A stretch of 64,000 nt of DNA from Prodigiosinella aquatilis (GTDB lineage: Bacteria > Pseudomonadota > Gammaproteobacteria > Enterobacterales > Enterobacteriaceae), in NCBI GenBank assembly GCA_030388725.1, contig CP128857.1, forward strand, positions 1,116,001 to 1,180,000, in the 5' to 3' direction. Positions 1 to 8,471 of the stretch are shown one piece after another. Position numbers and translations under genes: made by a program. The stretch's first letter is position 1, and each line of letters begins with the position of its first letter. Below the pieces are notes generated by a model, which had not been told where the DNA came from, did no database searches, and worked only from the letters and a program-made list of their open reading frames with translations.

Positions 1-126
1 CAGATGATGTGATTCGATAAGTGGAATGACCATGCGCCGCTTGGGTGTGTCGACAATATCACTCTGCACATCGACAAACATTTTGTAGTGGCTGGCACGT
101 TTGTATTGATAAACAATGAATTGCAT
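1..126 (-). CDS. ccdB: CcdB-type gyrase poison toxin (C-terminal part outside window)
   Basis: The 42 residues present begin MQFIVYQYKR and contain VDVQSDIVDTPKRRMVIPL, which matches the N-terminal third of plasmid F CcdB nearly residue for residue. CcdB poisons DNA gyrase by trapping the cleaved complex and kills cells that lose the antitoxin. The start lies 2 bases after the ccdA stop, the usual coupled arrangement. The residues that contact gyrase at the far C-terminus are beyond the window, so activity cannot be judged. Confidence 0.93.
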   Translation of the reverse strand, partial: MQFIVYQYKRASHYKMFVDVQSDIVDTPKRRMVIPLIESHHL

Positions 127-128
127 GA

Positions 129-347
129 TCACCAGTTCCTGTTTTCATCCGCAAATGAGCCATTCTGTGCGATAAATCGGGCGACTTCTTCCATCCCTTC
201 GCGGTTTTCCTTCTTCCACTCCTCAGCCTTGATGCGGCGGGCTTCTTTGCCAATGGCATCATTCACCAGCCCGGAAATATTGACTCCGGCAGCACTCAGA
301 ACCTGATAATTGTCTTTGTCTACGGTAACGCTGACGCGGTGTTTCAT
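129..347 (-). CDS. ccdA: CcdA-type antitoxin
   Basis: This 72-residue protein has an N-terminal ribbon-helix-helix (RVSVTVDKDNYQVLSAAGVN) for DNA binding and a C-terminal CcdB-binding tail ending in QNGSFADENRNW, almost the same as F CcdA. It neutralises CcdB and, with it, represses the operon. The start is set by GAGGAG about 7 bases upstream. It probably acts as an addiction module stabilising the mobile element at the left of the window. Confidence 0.95.
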   Translation of the reverse strand: MKHRVSVTVDKDNYQVLSAAGVNISGLVNDAIGKEARRIKAEEWKKENREGMEEVARFIAQNGSFADENRNW

Positions 348-364
348 GATGGTGCTCCTCTCTT

Positions 365-385
365 GTACATACTTTGAGTATATAC
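365..385. promoter_or_regulatory. Probable ccdAB operator
   Basis: A near-perfect inverted repeat (GTACATACT, 3-bp spacer, AGTATATAC; one mismatch) sits just upstream of the ccdA ribosome site. The position fits autoregulation by the CcdA-CcdB complex. The assignment rests on position and symmetry only. Confidence 0.5.
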
Positions 386-405
386 TTCACATGATTGTTC
401 AGCAA

Positions 406-1149
406 TTAGCCAAGATTCAAATCTAACCCCTTCAATTCCTCAAACGTATAAATCCGAAAAACATTGCGGTGCTTCGCTTCCAGCGGGATATGCTGATGGT
501 TGATGATGGCGTATTTTACGCTATTGAACATCCGTTCAATAGCTCGCTTTATCTGCGGATCGGGCACGATATAGAAGACGTACATCCAAAGTTTTTGAGT
601 ACGAGTTATCAAATGTTGGGTGATAATTGCCTGATAATGGGCCTTGGTTTTCAGACGGCGCTCAGTCTCCACGGCGATGACGGTTCCGTCTGGTAACGTT
701 ATCACTCCGTCCGGTCGATGATATACCTGATAGCGGCTGCGGAACGTTGAGCAAGCGCCGCTAACCCACCCATAAGCGCCTTTCTTTTCCAGAATGAGCC
801 GTGCGAGCTGGTTATCAAGATGCTGCTCCAGCATCCAGCCGGTGACTTTCGCAGGCTCGAACCGTACAGGAAAACCATCATCATCTGGCGTGATGACAAC
901 GGCTAATCCGTCGTTGGTGATCCCCCACAGTGAGATTTTCTCCACCCTTGTGCAAAACGTCTGTTTTTGAATGAATCCCATGTCGATGGCTTTTGCCAGC
1001 AACAGGTAAAGCGGTTTGTGATTTTTATAATCAAAAAGCAGCATCAGCGTTTTAAAGTCGCTGTAGGTTTCTTGTTTCAGGAAATTGAGCAGTATCTGGA
1101 TCTTTTCGTGACTACGCGCTCGGCGTTTACGGTAATCGGAAATCAGCAT
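406..1149 (-). CDS. mobC: MOBC-type mobilisation protein (MobC relaxase)
   Basis: This 247-residue protein resembles, from memory, CloDF13 MobC, the founder of the MOBC relaxases, which nick oriT without an HUH motif and have a restriction-enzyme-like core. Visible candidate active-site residues are HRPDG (144-148), ETE (161-163) and K167, a PD-(D/E)XK-like pattern. Length fits the family (about 240). The start follows AAGGAGGAG. No MobB coupling protein is in view; it may lie left of the window. It implies that the left element can be mobilised, either by itself or by the conjugation machinery of the neighbouring ICE. Confidence 0.65.
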   Translation of the reverse strand: MLISDYRKRRARSHEKIQILLNFLKQETYSDFKTLMLLFDYKNHKPLYLLLAKAIDMGFIQKQTFCTRVEKISLWGITNDGLAVVITPDDDGFPVRFEPAKVTGWMLEQHLDNQLARLILEKKGAYGWVSGACSTFRSRYQVYHRPDGVITLPDGTVIAVETERRLKTKAHYQAIITQHLITRTQKLWMYVFYIVPDPQIKRAIERMFNSVKYAIINHQHIPLEAKHRNVFRIYTFEELKGLDLNLG

Positions 1150-1166
1150 GGCTCCTCCTTCGCATT

Positions 1167-1745
1167 TTACCGGGTTGTTCTTTCTTTTAGCGTTATTGCC
1201 TCATGGCATCGACTCAGATTTCTGTGAATGGCATGGGTCCATGTGATGCGCCGATAGCGTGAGGCGAGTACGGTGACTGCATCGCAGCCATGTGCCGGGA
1301 AATACATTTCCCGGCACAAAACGGCGTGCGCCAGTTCATGCGGGCTGGACGCCCTTATTCTGTGTCGCATGGGGGTAATGTCGCGGCTGGACGCCACGCC
1401 AAAACCCCCAAGGTCAACGGCGGCACACCGTCGCGCGCTACGCGCGACGGTGTGCGGGGCTGTCGCCCCAAATAAACCGACGCGTGGGCGCGTCTTTTTG
1501 CTCGCTGGGGCGGCAAAATTTATTCGGCTCCCCGGCCTGCTCGGTTCCCCTTGGGGGAACGCTCGCCGGTGGGTTCGGGCGACGCAAATTAGCAATTTCT
1601 GCGAAATTGAATTTACTCGCCTCACACCACGGGTGAATGCCCGCGAGGCGCAGGCATCCACCCGCCTAAACCCGTCGCGTCCTGCGTCGTGGCTGAATGG
1701 CCTGCTGGGCGCTGTCAGCGTTGCGAAAATAAAACCTGCGGGCAT
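1167..1745 (-). CDS. GC-rich hypothetical, possibly Ash/Icd-like family
   Basis: A 192-codon frame with a good ribosome site (GGGAGAAGAC before ATG) and an arginine- and alanine-rich product. Phrases such as HDAGRDGFRRVDACASRAF recall proteins annotated as host cell division inhibitor Icd-like in P4-type islands, but that is memory, not a search. The DNA is much richer in GC than its surroundings and contains a perfect 15-bp inverted repeat, so part of the conservation may reflect a DNA or RNA element rather than protein. Overlapping long frames on the other strand are a by-product of the GC bias. Confidence 0.4.
   Translation of the reverse strand: MPAGFIFATLTAPSRPFSHDAGRDGFRRVDACASRAFTRGVRRVNSISQKLLICVARTHRRAFPQGEPSRPGSRINFAAPASKKTRPRVGLFGATAPHTVARSARRCAAVDLGGFGVASSRDITPMRHRIRASSPHELAHAVLCREMYFPAHGCDAVTVLASRYRRITWTHAIHRNLSRCHEAITLKERTTR
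1423..1455. repeat. Perfect 15-bp GC-rich inverted repeat
   Basis: GCACACCGTCGCGCG and its exact complement are separated by only CTA. It lies inside the GC-rich frame and about 275 bp upstream of mobC. It could be a structured RNA element, part of an oriT, or a terminator-like hairpin; the sequence does not decide. Confidence 0.6.
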
Positions 1746-1861
1746 GTCTTCTCCCTACTGAAATCAGCCGATAGGGAAGGCTATCGGGAAAAGAGGAGGA
1801 GGCCTGCAAACAACTCAATATCGCATATCAAGAATTAGGGGGATTCAGTTATGGCAGCAAA

Positions 1862-1895
1862 AAAGCCCTGACCGTGAATGACTCACGGCAGAGCT
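1862..1895 (-). terminator. Rho-independent terminator after the 1912-2262 gene
   Basis: Read on the minus strand, a hairpin with core CCGTGA-GTCAT-TCACGG, extended by GC pairs, is followed by a run of six T. It lies just past the stop of the minus-strand gene. Confidence 0.7.
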
Positions 1896-1911
1896 TTAAT
1901 CAGGCTCGGGT

Positions 1912-2262
1912 TCAGAGGCTTATCGGGCGGGTGGGAGCGTGTGTGCGTCTGTGCATATCGTTAAGCGCCGGGATGAGTAAACTGATTGCAGTTAACCCAT
2001 GTCCCAACTGGCACAAGCTTTCTGGCGTCGATTCGCACACATCATTATCGGCAAAGGTAATCAGCGCATCGCCAATGAAATTCAGACAATGGCAAAGCCC
2101 GGCCTGCGTTTCGGCGCAATACTCTGCCACCTGCGAGAGTTCGTCATCGTCCATGTTTGAAAAGTCCAAATGAGCCAGCGCGGCGTTCATGGCAGAATAC
2201 AGGCACTCGCAATCCGGCAGTGATTGATAAGACGAGCCCGTGTTACTATCAGTGTCAGCCAT
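1912..2262 (-). CDS. Small acidic hypothetical protein
   Basis: About 116 residues, beginning MADTDSNTG, chosen because GAGGAC lies about 9 bases before this ATG; an ATG 15 bases earlier has no ribosome site. The middle (residues about 25-75) is acidic and predicted helical, with several Cys and no recognisable metal motif. I do not recognise the family. It lies divergent to the ribbon-helix-helix gene and is followed by its own terminator. Confidence 0.55.
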   Translation of the reverse strand: MADTDSNTGSSYQSLPDCECLYSAMNAALAHLDFSNMDDDELSQVAEYCAETQAGLCHCLNFIGDALITFADNDVCESTPESLCQLGHGLTAISLLIPALNDMHRRTHAPTRPISL

Positions 2263-2350
2263 AGCATTAGTCCTCATAATGTTGTGGTCAGAAGCCCGGT
2301 TAGTGTTCCTAGCACTACCGGGTTTCGCTCTTTACTGTTGCAAAACACCA

Positions 2351-2402
2351 TGTAATTGCGGTGTAATTACAACTATACCATGCTATGGAATTTGTAATTA
2401 CA
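2351..2402. promoter_or_regulatory. Repeated TGTAATTACA palindromes (operator)
   Basis: The palindrome TGTAATTACA occurs at 2362-2371 and 2393-2402, about three helical turns apart, with a related half-site TGTAATTG at 2351. The last copy touches the ATG of the ribbon-helix-helix gene. This is the layout of an autoregulatory operator array. Confidence 0.6.
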
Positions 2403-2573
2403 ATGTCAAGTGAAAAATCAAAAACAGACCAGTATCAAATTCGACTGTCCCACGAGTTTCGTGCGCAATTAGAAGAGCAAGCCCATAAGGATGGCGATAA
2501 GACATTGGCTACGTGGATAAAGCGTGTTCTGCGTAAGGAACTCCAGACGCGCGGTATTGAACCAAAAGGTTGA
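2403..2573 (+). CDS. Arc/MetJ-like ribbon-helix-helix regulator
   Basis: A 56-residue basic protein (MSSEKSKTDQYQIRLSHEF, then a long helix through EEQAHKDGDKTLATWIKRVL). The pattern beta strand, helix, turn, helix fits Arc-type repressors or small TraY-like proteins. An in-frame ATG at 2385 would add six residues but would translate the operator itself. The palindromes directly upstream suggest autoregulation. Lying before the integrase, it may control excision or mobilisation; that is inference. Confidence 0.6.
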   Translation: MSSEKSKTDQYQIRLSHEFRAQLEEQAHKDGDKTLATWIKRVLRKELQTRGIEPKG

Positions 2574-2655
2574 ACGGTGGTTTGAGTCAGTCGATGTAGC
2601 AAATCCTAACGTGTAAGAAACGTTTGGCAGAATGCTCGAATGATTTTATGACAAC

Positions 2656-2698
2656 GCTCCTGACGGGCTTTCTATCACATAGAAAGCCCGTCAGGAGC
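2656..2698. terminator. Perfect 20-bp hairpin after the integrase gene
   Basis: Arms GCTCCTGACGGGCTTTCTAT and its exact complement are separated by 3 bases. It lies 17 bases past the integrase stop, between two genes that converge here. There is no clear T run on either strand, but the stem is strong enough to act as a bidirectional terminator. Confidence 0.6.
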
Positions 2699-2714
2699 CA
2701 ACAAGCGCAGCGCG

Positions 2715-3974
2715 TTAGCCAGCCGTATAACTTCGCGCATAAATATACGGCGCGACATATCCTTCACGGTTTACGTCCAGATAATCCGACCACCACTGCA
2801 TCATTTCGATTCTGGCTTCCAGATGCTCCGCTTTATGCACATAGGCCGCCCGCACGCCGTTGCGCTCTTTGTGGCTCATCTGCCGCTCAATGGCGTCTTT
2901 TGACCAGCGCCCGGACTCGTTCAGGGCGCTACAGGCCATTGTTCTGAAGCCGTGACCACAGATTTCGGTTTGGGTGTCGTAGCCAATCACGCGCAGCGCT
3001 TTGTTAATGGTGTTCTCACTCATCGGCTTGTTCAGGGTATGTGCACCTGGAAAAACGAAGACTGATTCGCCGGAATGCGCCCGAATCTGTTTCAGCAGAG
3101 CGACCGCCTGCCGTGACAGCGGCACCAGATGTTCATCCTTCATCTTTGCGCCACGCGCTGAAAACCTCACGCCGTTTACCGCTTCGCGTTGGGCGGGCAC
3201 GCTCCAGATATGCGTTTTGAGGTTGAATTCATCCCAGCGGGCAAACCGCAGTTCACTGGGGCGCAGAAACACATGCAGATTCAGCTCCAGCGCCAGACGG
3301 GTCAGCATCCGGCCTTTGTAGCTATCTATCTTCTCCAGCAGTTCAGGCAGGCGTTTCAGCGGCAGGGCGGGATGATGTTGGGTCGCCACCGGGGTCACGA
3401 CGCCGTCCAAATCGTAAGCCGGATTGTATTTGATTACGCCCTGTTGGACGGCGTGGCGCATGATTTTGGTCAGATGCTGGCGCACTCGTCCGGCGACGTC
3501 ATGCACGCCTTTGTCGTCAATGGCCTTAACCAACTGTGCCAGATGGCGGGTTTCAACCTGAGCGATATCCATCGCGCCGATAGTAGGGAAAACGTAGCGT
3601 TTCAGGCAGATGAGAATTTTATCGGCGTGCGCGTCCGACCAGAGCTTAAGGCTGCTGGTGTGCCACGCCTGAGCGACATACTGAAAGGTGCGGGATTCCT
3701 CAACGGTGGGATTGTTCGTCTTGCGAAGCTGAGAAGGGCTGATGCCGGACGCCAGCAGTTTACGCGCCGCATCGCGTTTTTCACGGGCTTCCGCCAGCGT
3801 GGTTTGCGGGTAGGGGCCAAAGGCCAGACGGCTTTCTTTACCGCCGAGGCGATAGCGGAAATACCATAGCTTAGCGCCGCTGGTGGATACCGTGAGGTAC
3901 AGGCCTTGCGAGTCGGTGAGCTTGTATGATTTTGCGAGAGGTTTCGCGGATCGGACTTTGCTGTCAGTTAACAT
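2715..3974 (-). CDS. int: P4-type tyrosine integrase
   Basis: The 419-residue protein starts MLTDSKVRSAKP, typical of P4 and island integrases with an N-terminal DUF4102 arm-binding domain. The catalytic set is visible: R238 (LRPSELR), HGFR at 341-344, a second His in SHKERNG, and nucleophile Y378 (VRAAYVHKAEH). GGGAG about 10 bases upstream fixes this start over an ATG 21 bases earlier. Such integrases insert islands into tRNA 3' ends; the tRNA-Phe remnant lies about 160 bp upstream, as expected. It reads away from the att site and away from the soj-side ICE. Confidence 0.93.
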   Translation of the reverse strand: MLTDSKVRSAKPLAKSYKLTDSQGLYLTVSTSGAKLWYFRYRLGGKESRLAFGPYPQTTLAEAREKRDAARKLLASGISPSQLRKTNNPTVEESRTFQYVAQAWHTSSLKLWSDAHADKILICLKRYVFPTIGAMDIAQVETRHLAQLVKAIDDKGVHDVAGRVRQHLTKIMRHAVQQGVIKYNPAYDLDGVVTPVATQHHPALPLKRLPELLEKIDSYKGRMLTRLALELNLHVFLRPSELRFARWDEFNLKTHIWSVPAQREAVNGVRFSARGAKMKDEHLVPLSRQAVALLKQIRAHSGESVFVFPGAHTLNKPMSENTINKALRVIGYDTQTEICGHGFRTMACSALNESGRWSKDAIERQMSHKERNGVRAAYVHKAEHLEARIEMMQWWSDYLDVNREGYVAPYIYARSYTAG

Positions 3975-4135
3975 ATGAGGGTCACTCCCGTTCATCGAAC
4001 TGAATGACCCGCAATCTGACCCACAAATTCCCCGATACGAAGGGATAAATCAAAACGCATCGGAAAAGATTTTCACGCCAACTTATTGAATCGCAATAAC
4101 ATAGGGATTTATAGGGAGGCATAAAAAAGGAAAGA

Positions 4136-4183
4136 TGGTGCCCGGACTCGGAATCGAACCAAGGACACGAGGATTTTCAATCC
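4136..4183 (-). other. att site: 3' part of tRNA-Phe(GAA)
   Basis: On the minus strand this equals the anticodon-to-CCA end of enterobacterial tRNA-Phe with one difference (A for G at 4170). It covers the anticodon arm, T arm and CCA. The 5' half of the tRNA is absent on the right, so this is a recombination repeat, not a working tRNA gene. It separates the integrase on the left from soj on the right, the order found at the joint of tandem elements or in a circular ICE. Confidence 0.9.
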
Positions 4184-4263
4184 TTATGTCTAATTGTTAA
4201 ATTCATTACTATCTTGTGATTTAAATGCAAGTTCGCATCCTGAGATAAATATCAGGTGCCTAA

Positions 4264-5139
4264 ATGCATGTAATTCCAGTAATTTCTACCAAGGGTGGGG
4301 AAGGTAAATCCACTCAAGCAGCCAACCTTGCCGGTTTCCTTGCCGATGCAAATCTAAAAGTCCTTCTCATCGATGGTGATTATGCTCAGCCCACGGCCAG
4401 TAGCATTTTCTCTCTCACCTACGAAGCACCCAAAGGTTTGTATGAGTTGCTCATGCAGACTGCGGATCTAAGTCAGCCTTCCAGCATCATATCCAATAGT
4501 GTTATTGACGGGTTGGATGTGATTGTTTCCAACGATCCCCACGCTCAGCTTCCTACTGCCATGCTGCACGCTCCGGACGGGCGGTTACGCTTACGCAATG
4601 TTCTGCAGCATCCCCTTTTCCAGTCTTATGACGTCATCATCGTTGATTCCCAAGGTGCCCGTTCCATTATGTTGGAATTGATTGTTCTTGCGGCGACACA
4701 GACAGCTGTGGGCGTGGTAAAACCCATACTGCCTGATGTCAGGGAGTTCATCCGTGGCACTGTCAATATGATGGAGAACCTGCTGCCTTTTTCCGCACTT
4801 GGTCTGAAGCTCCCCGAAATCCGCATTCTGATTAATTGCATGAAGTACACCCGCCTTGCTCGCGCAACGTACCAGCAGCTCGAAGAAATCATTAATGACG
4901 GCAGATACAGTGCGCACTGCGAGAAGATTGATGTCTCTCTGCTTAGCACCTTTATCTATGACCTTGAAATTTATGTTGAAGGACATGCGGTTGGTCAGCC
5001 GGCCCATCGTCTGGAAAAGAAAACAGGGCGTGTCAGTGATTCTGCATTCTCCACCATGCACCAACTGGCCTGCGAACTTTTCCCTGAATGGCAGAGCCGT
5101 TTCGACTCACTGAAAACTGAAGGGCAGGTGAGCCTATGA
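4264..5139 (+). CDS. soj: ParA/Soj-type partition ATPase
   Basis: 291 residues with a deviant Walker A, STKGGEGKST (residues 8-17), and LLIDGDYAQPTAS, typical of ParA. In PAPI-1-class ICEs soj sits at the att end and is needed to keep the excised circle. It overlaps dnaB by 4 bases (ATGA), so the first genes form one operon. No separate parS is obvious. Confidence 0.92.
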   Translation: MHVIPVISTKGGEGKSTQAANLAGFLADANLKVLLIDGDYAQPTASSIFSLTYEAPKGLYELLMQTADLSQPSSIISNSVIDGLDVIVSNDPHAQLPTAMLHAPDGRLRLRNVLQHPLFQSYDVIIVDSQGARSIMLELIVLAATQTAVGVVKPILPDVREFIRGTVNMMENLLPFSALGLKLPEIRILINCMKYTRLARATYQQLEEIINDGRYSAHCEKIDVSLLSTFIYDLEIYVEGHAVGQPAHRLEKKTGRVSDSAFSTMHQLACELFPEWQSRFDSLKTEGQVSL

Positions 5140-6509
5140 AACCGGTTGATTTGGATAAAGATAAGCTGAAAGGCCTCGTGTCTTACGGGGCCGAACAAAG
5201 CATTTTAGGCGGGTTAATGCTCGATAACGACCGCTGGGATGATGTCGCGCTCATCATTTCAGCAGAGGATTTTTTCAGTAAAGCTCATCAAATCTATTTT
5301 CGTGAAATGAAACGTCTGATCGATGCGGGCAAGCCCATTGACCTCATCACGTTGACCGACTCTCTTGAACAACAGAACTTGCTCGAACTGGTGGGCGGAT
5401 TTAGTTACTCCGCCACACTCAGTAAAGACACGCCCAGTGCCGCCAATATTGTGGCATACAGTGAAATTGTGGCGAGGTATAGCCGCGCACGTCAGCTCGC
5501 CGCACTAGGCAACGATCTGACCAGGGAAGTATCAGCCCCGCGGGCTGATATATCCGCCATCATGGAACAGTCTGAAAAACGGATCATTGATATTGCCGAA
5601 AAAGCGGAGCCGGAAAAAGGCACGTCTGTGATTGAGGGGCTAGAGCGTCTTATCAGTGATCTGGAGATACGTAATGAATCCGGTAATGGGATAACTGGTA
5701 CGCCGACAGGTTTTGATGATCTTGATACCCGCACCTGCGGGCTGCAGGCCAGTGATTTAGTGTTGCTGGCCGGTCGTCCATCGATGGGCAAAACGGCACT
5801 GGCGATGGGGATAGTCACTGGCGCGCTTGAGCAGCAGAGAGACAGCGTCGTTCAGGTGTACAGCCTTGAACAACCGACTGAACAGTTACTGATGCGTATG
5901 ATCTCCTCTCTGGGAAATGTGGAACTTCAGCGTCTGAAAAGCGGACTGTTAGAGGATGAAGATTGGGCGCGTATCAGCAACGTAGCAGGCCTCATTGCGA
6001 ATGAATGGCGCGACCGGTTGATTATTGATGATAGCAGCTACCTGACACCGCCAATGCTTCGCATTCGAGCGCGTCGCAGTGCCCGTAAACACGGTAAACC
6101 GTCGCTTATCATGCTGGATTATTTACAACTGATGCGCTGCCCTGATCAGGAGAACAGGACGCAGGAAATCGCTGAAATTTCCCGATCGCTAAAGGCACTG
6201 GCCAAGGAGATGAAATGTCCAGTTGTGGCGCTCTCGCAGCTTAACCGCTCTCTTGAATCCCGTGCAGATAAACGACCAAATAATGGTGACCTGCGTGACT
6301 CCGGAGCGCTGGAGCAGGATGCCGACGTCATCATGTTCGTTTATCGCGATGAAGTCTATAACCCGGACACGGAAGATAAAGGACTTGCTGAAATTATCAT
6401 TGGCAAGCAGCGTCAGGGACCCATCGGTATGATCAGACTGCGGTTTGACAGCAGGTTTACGCGTTTTGAGTCTCTTCGGGCTCCTGCCGTTCAGGGAGGG
6501 ACATACTGA
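5136..6509 (+). CDS. dnaB: DnaB-like replicative helicase
   Basis: 457 residues: an N-terminal DnaB domain (about 10-115), a linker, then a RecA-like motor with Walker A GRPSMGKT (213-220), Walker B LIMLDYLQLM and the SQLNRSLE segment. Length and order fit DnaB. ICEs of this class carry their own copy between parA and parB, consistent with autonomous replication of the excised form. It is coupled to both neighbours by overlapping stop and start codons. Confidence 0.92.
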   Translation: MKPVDLDKDKLKGLVSYGAEQSILGGLMLDNDRWDDVALIISAEDFFSKAHQIYFREMKRLIDAGKPIDLITLTDSLEQQNLLELVGGFSYSATLSKDTPSAANIVAYSEIVARYSRARQLAALGNDLTREVSAPRADISAIMEQSEKRIIDIAEKAEPEKGTSVIEGLERLISDLEIRNESGNGITGTPTGFDDLDTRTCGLQASDLVLLAGRPSMGKTALAMGIVTGALEQQRDSVVQVYSLEQPTEQLLMRMISSLGNVELQRLKSGLLEDEDWARISNVAGLIANEWRDRLIIDDSSYLTPPMLRIRARRSARKHGKPSLIMLDYLQLMRCPDQENRTQEIAEISRSLKALAKEMKCPVVALSQLNRSLESRADKRPNNGDLRDSGALEQDADVIMFVYRDEVYNPDTEDKGLAEIIIGKQRQGPIGMIRLRFDSRFTRFESLRAPAVQGGTY

Positions 6510-8233
6510 TGAGCAAATACAACAAAGTGAATCTTTCAGATGCCATGCTTCAGCGGGGGAAATCACCGTCACTGCTGAACTCCGAAAGCAATGTTTCACC
6601 GCTGGTACCTCCTGTCAGTGAAATGGCGATGGTGCTTACTCTGGATCAGCTGCGTCCCAATCCAGATAATCCGCGAACTTCCCGTAATCCCCGGTTTAAT
6701 GACATTAAGTCCTCAATCCGCGCGCGCGGGTTGGATTCCATTCCTAAAGTGACACGCGATCCGGACGGTGAGGATGTGTATATCTTCAGCGACGGAGGGA
6801 ATACTCGTTATCAGATCCTCTGTGAATTATGGCAAGAAACCGGAGAAGACCGTTTTTATCGGATCCAGACCATTGTTAAGCCATGGCCGGGACGGCTGAA
6901 GTGCTTGATTGGCCATCTGGCTGAAAATGAAGTCCGGGGCGACCTGACCTACCTTGAAAAAGCCTTAGGGATTCATAACGCACGGGCTATCAGCGAGAAA
7001 CAGCTCGGAAGAAATGTTTCGCTTAGGGAACTCTCAGATTTGCTTAATCAGGAAGGTTATCCGATCCATAACTCTTCGATCAGTCGTATGGAAGATACGT
7101 TAAAATATCTCTATCCCTATATGCCTGATGTGCTGAAGTCTGGGTTGAGCCGTGGGCAAGTGATGCCTTTGCTTGCATTGCGGTCCGCCGCCGAAAAAAC
7201 ATGGAGTGAGTATTGCACCAGTGTTGATACCACCCAAACATATGATGATGTTTTCAGAAAGACGAGTGAGTCGTTTAATAACCCAGACTTGTACTCCCTC
7301 GAAATGTTCCGTGATGAGCTTATCGGTGAACTGCTCAAGGCATTACCTCACCCCTCTTTAAATTATGACCGTTGGCTGATTGAACTTGATCCGAAAGAGC
7401 AGCAGCGTCGGGAAATGTTTGGTGACCCGCCTAAGCCGCCGGTCGTCATATATCAGGAGTCACCACAGCCTGCATCATCAGGCAAAGCGATCACCCAGCT
7501 CCCACCACAGTCTGATGGGGAACCTCACCTCACCGGCCTGCGTTCCGGTACCCTGACCGGCGCGGGTACCCGACCTGAACCGTCGCCGGATAACAAGGCT
7601 GAATTGCTTGTCCCGACATTACCTTCATCCATGCAGACCCTGATGGACGGAGATCAGAAACGTCCCACTGACAGAACTGAAACCCAGCCAGATCTCTATG
7701 GTGGCTCCACCGTTATCAGCGGGCAGACTGAAGCCCGCCCGGCCTTTAATACGGACAACCTATTTTCTGCGTTATCTGAATCTTCTGATGAAACCGACCG
7801 TTCTGTCTCCTCCGTGGCGTTTGCGGCGGTTGGGTTGGAGCCGGTCAACGATATCTGGCATATCCCCGCATTACAGGACGATATCGAGCACTTGCAGGAT
7901 ATGGCTTATCGGCTGGCTTTTGAACTCGCCGAGGCGATGGGGTGCACAGACAGTATTTCTGAAGATAAAACCGAACACTCGGCTGGCTATAGCGCCTCTG
8001 CTCAAAGCAGCAATGAATTTGTGCTTTTCCTAGCGGGAATGACCGGGAGCTTTTCGAGCGAACCTTTTAATATGTTCATGTTCTGCCTAAATTTTTTCGG
8101 TTCGCCTGTGATAAGCGACCAGCCTGTTTTTGATGATCTGCATGTCGTTAAAATGATGCGGCTGATCCGCGTGTTACGCCGCCTGCGTGAGTTGCAGCGC
8201 GATGCGGCGAAAGGAGGTTCCCATGAACTTTGA
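6509..8233 (+). CDS. parB: ParB family protein, PFGI-1-class ICE
   Basis: 574 residues. The N-terminal ParB/Srx domain shows LRPNPDNPR and the GGNTRYQIL box around residues 50-110, followed by helix-turn-helix repeats to about residue 230. The rest is a long, Pro- and Ser-rich, low-complexity region before a helical C-terminus. This extended form is the ICE ParB type (TIGR03764, as I recall). It partners soj in element maintenance. Confidence 0.88.
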   Translation: MSKYNKVNLSDAMLQRGKSPSLLNSESNVSPLVPPVSEMAMVLTLDQLRPNPDNPRTSRNPRFNDIKSSIRARGLDSIPKVTRDPDGEDVYIFSDGGNTRYQILCELWQETGEDRFYRIQTIVKPWPGRLKCLIGHLAENEVRGDLTYLEKALGIHNARAISEKQLGRNVSLRELSDLLNQEGYPIHNSSISRMEDTLKYLYPYMPDVLKSGLSRGQVMPLLALRSAAEKTWSEYCTSVDTTQTYDDVFRKTSESFNNPDLYSLEMFRDELIGELLKALPHPSLNYDRWLIELDPKEQQRREMFGDPPKPPVVIYQESPQPASSGKAITQLPPQSDGEPHLTGLRSGTLTGAGTRPEPSPDNKAELLVPTLPSSMQTLMDGDQKRPTDRTETQPDLYGGSTVISGQTEARPAFNTDNLFSALSESSDETDRSVSSVAFAAVGLEPVNDIWHIPALQDDIEHLQDMAYRLAFELAEAMGCTDSISEDKTEHSAGYSASAQSSNEFVLFLAGMTGSFSSEPFNMFMFCLNFFGSPVISDQPVFDDLHVVKMMRLIRVLRRLRELQRDAAKGGSHEL

Positions 8234-8471
8234 TCTCAATGATGAAATGGCGCAGGCCGTGACAGAACAGCAGCTCAGAGCAAGTTTAAGCCAGATCCTT
8301 AATGAAGTGCGCTCTGATAAACCATCACATCATTATTGTGAGGACTGCGGGGCCACTATCCCCGAAGCGCGCCGTCGAGCAGTACGCGGTGTCAGGTTCT
8401 GTGTCGGCTGTCAGGAAGTCAGGGAACACCATCAACATATTGGAACGGGGAGGAACGATGATCACCGGTGA
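8223..8471 (+). CDS. TraR/DksA-like C4 zinc-finger protein
   Basis: 82 residues starting MNFDLNDEMAQ; AAAGGAGG about 8 bases upstream selects this ATG over an earlier one inside parB. The second half has CEDCG and CVGCQE with IPEARRRAV between, the C4 zinc finger of TraR/DksA. Such small proteins bind the RNA polymerase secondary channel and may tune transcription during transfer. It overlaps both parB and the next gene. Confidence 0.82.
   Translation: MNFDLNDEMAQAVTEQQLRASLSQILNEVRSDKPSHHYCEDCGATIPEARRRAVRGVRFCVGCQEVREHHQHIGTGRNDDHR

Noticed and set aside
1273..1761. Long plus-strand frame opposite the GC-rich gene
   Set aside because: It mirrors the GC bias, has no ribosome site, and the minus-strand frame has a good one.
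4136..4183. Functional tRNA-Phe gene
   Set aside because: Only the 3' half is present; the acceptor and D arm sequence is missing on the right.
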